Source: Acidicapsa ligni
GTDB taxonomy: Bacteria; Acidobacteriota; Terriglobia; Terriglobales; Acidobacteriaceae
Assembly (NCBI RefSeq): GCF_025685655.1
Contig: NZ_JAGSYG010000009.1
Coordinates: 124,001-188,000, forward strand
DNA: 64,000 bases
Direction of reading: 5' to 3'
Below are positions 61,085-64,000 of this stretch, piece after piece. The position numbers and the translations under genes were made by a program. The notes under the pieces are model-generated. The model was not told the DNA's origin and made no database searches. It was given only the letters and a program-made list of their open reading frames with translations. The stretch's first letter is position 1. The number at the start of each line of letters is the position of its first letter.

Positions 61085-61622
61085 AAATCCTCCCTGGGTA
61101 TCGGGATACGAGTACTGTACAGCAGGCCCCTATCGGGAACAATCAATTTCTGCCGTGAATTACTTCAACTCAAACGCTAATACATTCTTAGTTTCAACGG
61201 TAGTCTTCTTCGATAACTAAAGTGTCATTTTTTCTACATCGAAAGTATGTTTTGTATTCGATTTGCGTCTCACGCCGGCAGCAAATTCGAACTTACCCCA
61301 CCGGTCTCAAACGCCCATCGATCCTGACGCTAACAAGGCTTGCCGCCAGGATGCAAATGCTACGACCACCGACTTCGTTTCTAATTGGAAAATTCACGAT
61401 ACAACTTCCGGGGCAGCATAGGTCTTGCTGAAGAAAACGCAGGATATACTTGGGTAAGTTCGCTTCCATGCTTGCTAATTCAGGAACTTGTTCGATCTGC
61501 GTTTCAGCGCTTGCGTATCTCTTTTGAATAACTGCTGCTGAGCAACTTTAAACAGCCAGGCCACGAGCTTTGCTGATGTTTGGGGGAAACACCCTCTTGA
61601 CCGCTCCAGGTGAATTGAAGCA
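61085..61622. other. Intergenic region upstream of the flippase
   Basis: No convincing gene; the short frames have no ribosome site or hydrophobic pattern. The divergent promoters of the cupin and flippase genes must lie here. The stretch near 61200-61270 is AT-rich. AGGTGA at 61608-61613 is the flippase ribosome site. Confidence 0.45.
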
Positions 61623-63032
61623 ATGACGCTTGATACTCAAATCGACGAGTTAACGACAGACGACCAGGAAGCAGTACACCATCGCTCGCTTGAGTCCCGC
61701 GCGCTCAAGGGCACTTACTTCATCGTTATCTATTACGGATTTGCATTAGGCCTCCGCATGTTGAGCAGCGTGGTTCTGACGCATCTTTTTGCGCCGGAAC
61801 TATTCGGGCTCATTACGCTCACGACCACCGTCATCATTGGGCTCAATCTCTTTTCACACCTCGGGCTGGAAGACAGCATCATTCAGAACCCACGCGGCGA
61901 TGACGAAGTTTTTGTCAACACGGCCTGGACAGTACAAGTGCTGCGCGGACTAGGGCTCTGGCTGCTTACGATCGTGCTGGCGTGGCCTGTAGCGCATTTC
62001 TATAACGAACCGCGCATGCTTTGGCTACTACCCATTCTTGGATTAAGTTGCGTTATCACAGGCTTTGGCTCTCCCGCACAGTTGCAGCTTTCGCGCAACA
62101 TGGACGTGGCCAAGATGTCCGTGCTGGAGCTTGCTCCGCAGCTTCTGTCTTTTCTCATTGCCTTGGCATGGGCGATGCATCATGCCAGCATCTGGGCTTT
62201 ACTCGTCGGCCGCATCGTCTCGGAAACCCTGCGCCTGGCGATGAGTTACAAGATCCTCGGCAAGGGTATTCGGCCGAGGTTTGTACTGGATAAAGATTCA
62301 CTGCATTCGCTGATGAACTTTGGCCGCTGGATTCTGATTGGTACGGCGCTGACCTTCATGGCGTCGCAGTCGGACAAGATGATCCTGGGCAAGTTGACGA
62401 CGTTGCAGGAGCTGGGAATTTACGGCATTGCTTTTTCCCTCTCCGACCTGCCACGTCAGATCATCCAGATGTTCTCAGCCAAGGTTGGATTTCCATTCAT
62501 CGCCAAGTTCTCCCACCATCCTCGTCCGGAGTTTCGCCGCGTTCTGGTGAAGTATCGTGCGATGGTGCTGGCGGTAGGCGCTGTGATGCTGACAATCACG
62601 ATCTGCACAGGCGACATCTTCATTCAGCACGTGTATGACAAGCGCTATCACGATGCGGCCTGGATGATTGGTATTTTCGCGATTGGACTGTGGCACACAC
62701 TGTTGTACAACACCATTACGCCAGCCATCATGTCTTTGCAAAAGGCGCATTACAACGCGCTAGGCAACCTGTTCTATTGCATAGCTTTGTTCGTGCTTTT
62801 GCCGCTCGGCTATAGCTATCTTGGCCTGGGAATGATTGGTGCAGTAGTTGCAGTGGCCGTCAGCGATCTTCCGGTTTACTTCGTGAATGTGTACGCATCG
62901 TACCGCCAGGGATTGGGTGTACTACGCCAGGATGGGCTTATGACTCTCTTCTTCCTGGCAACATTGGTCGCCGGTCTCGCCATTCGCCATGCTTTCGGGC
63001 TTGCTCTTCCCTTTCCGTCCTGGCCCCGTTAA
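61623..63032 (+). CDS. Wzx-type polysaccharide flippase
   Basis: 469 residues, about 12 to 13 membrane helices spread over the whole length, with the MOP-superfamily start RALKGTYFIVIYYGFALGLRMLSSVVLTHLFAPELFGL and the mid-protein block GRWILIGTALTFMASQSDKMILGKLTTLQELGIYGIA, matching lipid-linked oligosaccharide flippases. A short hydrophilic N terminus rich in Thr and Asp precedes the first helix. It would carry undecaprenyl-linked repeat units made by the GT2, GT4 and WecG-like enzymes of this region. Confidence 0.9.
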   Translation: MTLDTQIDELTTDDQEAVHHRSLESRALKGTYFIVIYYGFALGLRMLSSVVLTHLFAPELFGLITLTTTVIIGLNLFSHLGLEDSIIQNPRGDDEVFVNTAWTVQVLRGLGLWLLTIVLAWPVAHFYNEPRMLWLLPILGLSCVITGFGSPAQLQLSRNMDVAKMSVLELAPQLLSFLIALAWAMHHASIWALLVGRIVSETLRLAMSYKILGKGIRPRFVLDKDSLHSLMNFGRWILIGTALTFMASQSDKMILGKLTTLQELGIYGIAFSLSDLPRQIIQMFSAKVGFPFIAKFSHHPRPEFRRVLVKYRAMVLAVGAVMLTITICTGDIFIQHVYDKRYHDAAWMIGIFAIGLWHTLLYNTITPAIMSLQKAHYNALGNLFYCIALFVLLPLGYSYLGLGMIGAVVAVAVSDLPVYFVNVYASYRQGLGVLRQDGLMTLFFLATLVAGLAIRHAFGLALPFPSWPR

Positions 63033-63399
63033 ATCAGGCAGAGCATGTGGTTCCGTGCTCAACTACAAATTTGGATTTTGCAGAAAAGTTGATGCAGTTA
63101 TGCAACCCCCATTCAGTTTTTTTGGGGTTACAATCCCATCAGCTTGAGAAATACTATGGTGATCCGACTAGGAGCAAAAATTCTGTGCGCTGAAGCGCCA
63201 GAATCTCTCTTAGGAATCGCCTTAGTCCAGATACCATCTTTGAGCATGTTTTTGTGCATCTCATGTTAGATGGCGCAATTGTTGGAAGTAACCGGCCATG
63301 AATTATGGCTCACCCTGCTTAGGCAATGTCAGGCAACCCGGTTTCGCAACAATAGGACAACGATAGGACGGCACCCAAGAATCTGAGGATACTAAGCTA
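63033..63399. other. Intergenic region before the NRPS-like gene
   Basis: No gene visible. AACCCC (near 63101) and GGGGTT (near 63123) form a six-pair stem whose loop holds a run of seven T. The region is otherwise unstructured to the eye. GAGGA at 63385-63389 is the probable ribosome site for the gene that follows. Confidence 0.45.
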
Positions 63400-64000
63400 T
63401 TGCTATTGACCCCTCAAAGGCGAACCGCTGACGCTCCACTGACCCGGTTTATTCCGGCAGATGGTCAGGCCTCGCCTTCTGTTCCATCCACGGGAACGCG
63501 AGCCACTTTAGATGTGTCGAGCACCGACATGCAGGCCTTGACCGACGCTGCCTGCCGCCTGCAAATCCCATCGGAGTGCCTCTTCCTTTCCGGCTTTGCC
63601 AGTCTCCTGGCCCGGCTGACGCATCAGGATTTAATTCCTGTTGCCTTGGGTACGAACGAGTCGGCGATCTTCAATGTCGAGGGAGAGTCTTCATTCCGCC
63701 AGATCACGCAACAGGGCCTGTCGCGAAAACGGGATACGGATTTTCAACCTGGAACAGAAACAGTTCATTTTGAGTTTCTTACTGGCCTGGCGAGTCGGTC
63801 GCAAGAGCCTCCATGTGGCTTACGGCTTGTTGTGTCAAACGGTTCGGAAGGCAAGGCGCAGATCGAGTTAGCTAGCCCCGTCGGATTATGGAGTGACAAT
63901 ACGCTCCGTGCATGGCTGGGATATTTGCTGGTGCTTCTACATGCGGGCGGCAAAAATCCCGAGACGCGCGTCGACCAGTTGCCGCTGTGGGAGGACTCTG
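63400..64000 (+). CDS. Start of an NRPS-like protein with a degenerate condensation domain (runs off window)
   Basis: An open frame from a TAG at 63364 to the last base, most likely starting at TTG 63400 (GAGGA ten bases upstream) or 63406; no ATG occurs before 63529. The roughly 200 residues present resemble the C-terminal lobe of a nonribosomal-peptide condensation domain: CLFLSGFASLLARLTHQDLIPVALGTNE, the NTLRAWLGYLLVLLHAG region and the closing DQLPLWEDS, which normally leads into an adenylation domain. The N-terminal lobe with the catalytic HHxxxDG motif is absent, so it is probably a non-catalytic linker. The rest of the gene lies beyond the window. Confidence 0.6.
   Translation, partial: MLLTPQRRTADAPLTRFIPADGQASPSVPSTGTRATLDVSSTDMQALTDAACRLQIPSECLFLSGFASLLARLTHQDLIPVALGTNESAIFNVEGESSFRQITQQGLSRKRDTDFQPGTETVHFEFLTGLASRSQEPPCGLRLVVSNGSEGKAQIELASPVGLWSDNTLRAWLGYLLVLLHAGGKNPETRVDQLPLWEDS

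Overview
The window looks like a chromosomal segment of an Acidobacteriota (class Terriglobia-like) soil bacterium. The basis is two very large duplicated FtsX/MacB permeases of the ADOP type, each preceded by a PadR repressor, a TonB receptor with an N-terminal carboxypeptidase-regulatory-like domain, an FG-GAP/Ig protein with a C-terminal anchor, and frequent extra-long house-keeping proteins (for example Era with two insertions). This lineage call is inference from gene families, not from a search. I saw no prophage, insertion sequence or CRISPR array.

Layout. 0-4.5 kb: end of an ankyrin protein, a secreted lipocalin-like protein, small conserved proteins, moaA and a GAF-GGDEF cyclase. 4.5-10.7 kb: two divergent PadR-ADOP pairs. 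10.8-15.1 kb: minus-strand operon phoH-like, ybeY, CorC-like, era. 15.5-18.8 kb: large FG-GAP surface protein. 19.3 kb: rpsT. 19.7-24.1 kb: fatty-acid beta-oxidation operon (fadN-like, unknown secreted protein, fadA). 24.5-29.1 kb: glmU, an HD-GYP response regulator, a pterin dehydratase, a candidate small RNA, a PCYCGC-family protein and tmRNA (tag AYKNTIANNNLALAA). 29.2-34.5 kb: an odd tRNA-like gene overlapping lgt, then a divergent metal-homeostasis locus (NiCoT-like transporter, 2Fe-2S protein, small partner protein, COG0523/CobW GTPase, WD40 propeller, Fur/Zur regulator) around one palindromic operator. 34.6-41.2 kb: two-component system, then a secreted acid phosphatase, TonB receptor and secreted histidine phosphatase with a PmrA-like CTTAA-N5-CTTAA box in front. 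41.3-48.1 kb: cell-wall sugar salvage (SSS symporter, murQ, a beta-lactamase-NamZ fusion, NagZ). 48.1-50 kb: Tat-exported GH-D-like glycosidase. 50.1-53.8 kb: a tightly overlapping operon of acyltransferase, GT2, NUDIX and zwf. 54-64 kb: a mosaic glycan/peptide region (GT4, WecG-STAS fusion, FAD oxidoreductase, ATP-grasp ligase, JmjC-like cupin, flippase, start of an NRPS-like gene that runs off the window).

The pieces most likely to repay work are the metal locus with its shared operator, the muropeptide salvage operon that uses a symporter and a fused muramidase instead of a PTS, the mixed exopolysaccharide/NRPS-like region at the right end, and the tRNA-like gene with a short anticodon arm that forms the last codons of lgt. 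Genes and sites too short to stand out as long open frames were read directly: a 57-residue basic protein, an LprI-family remnant, tmRNA, operators and terminators.
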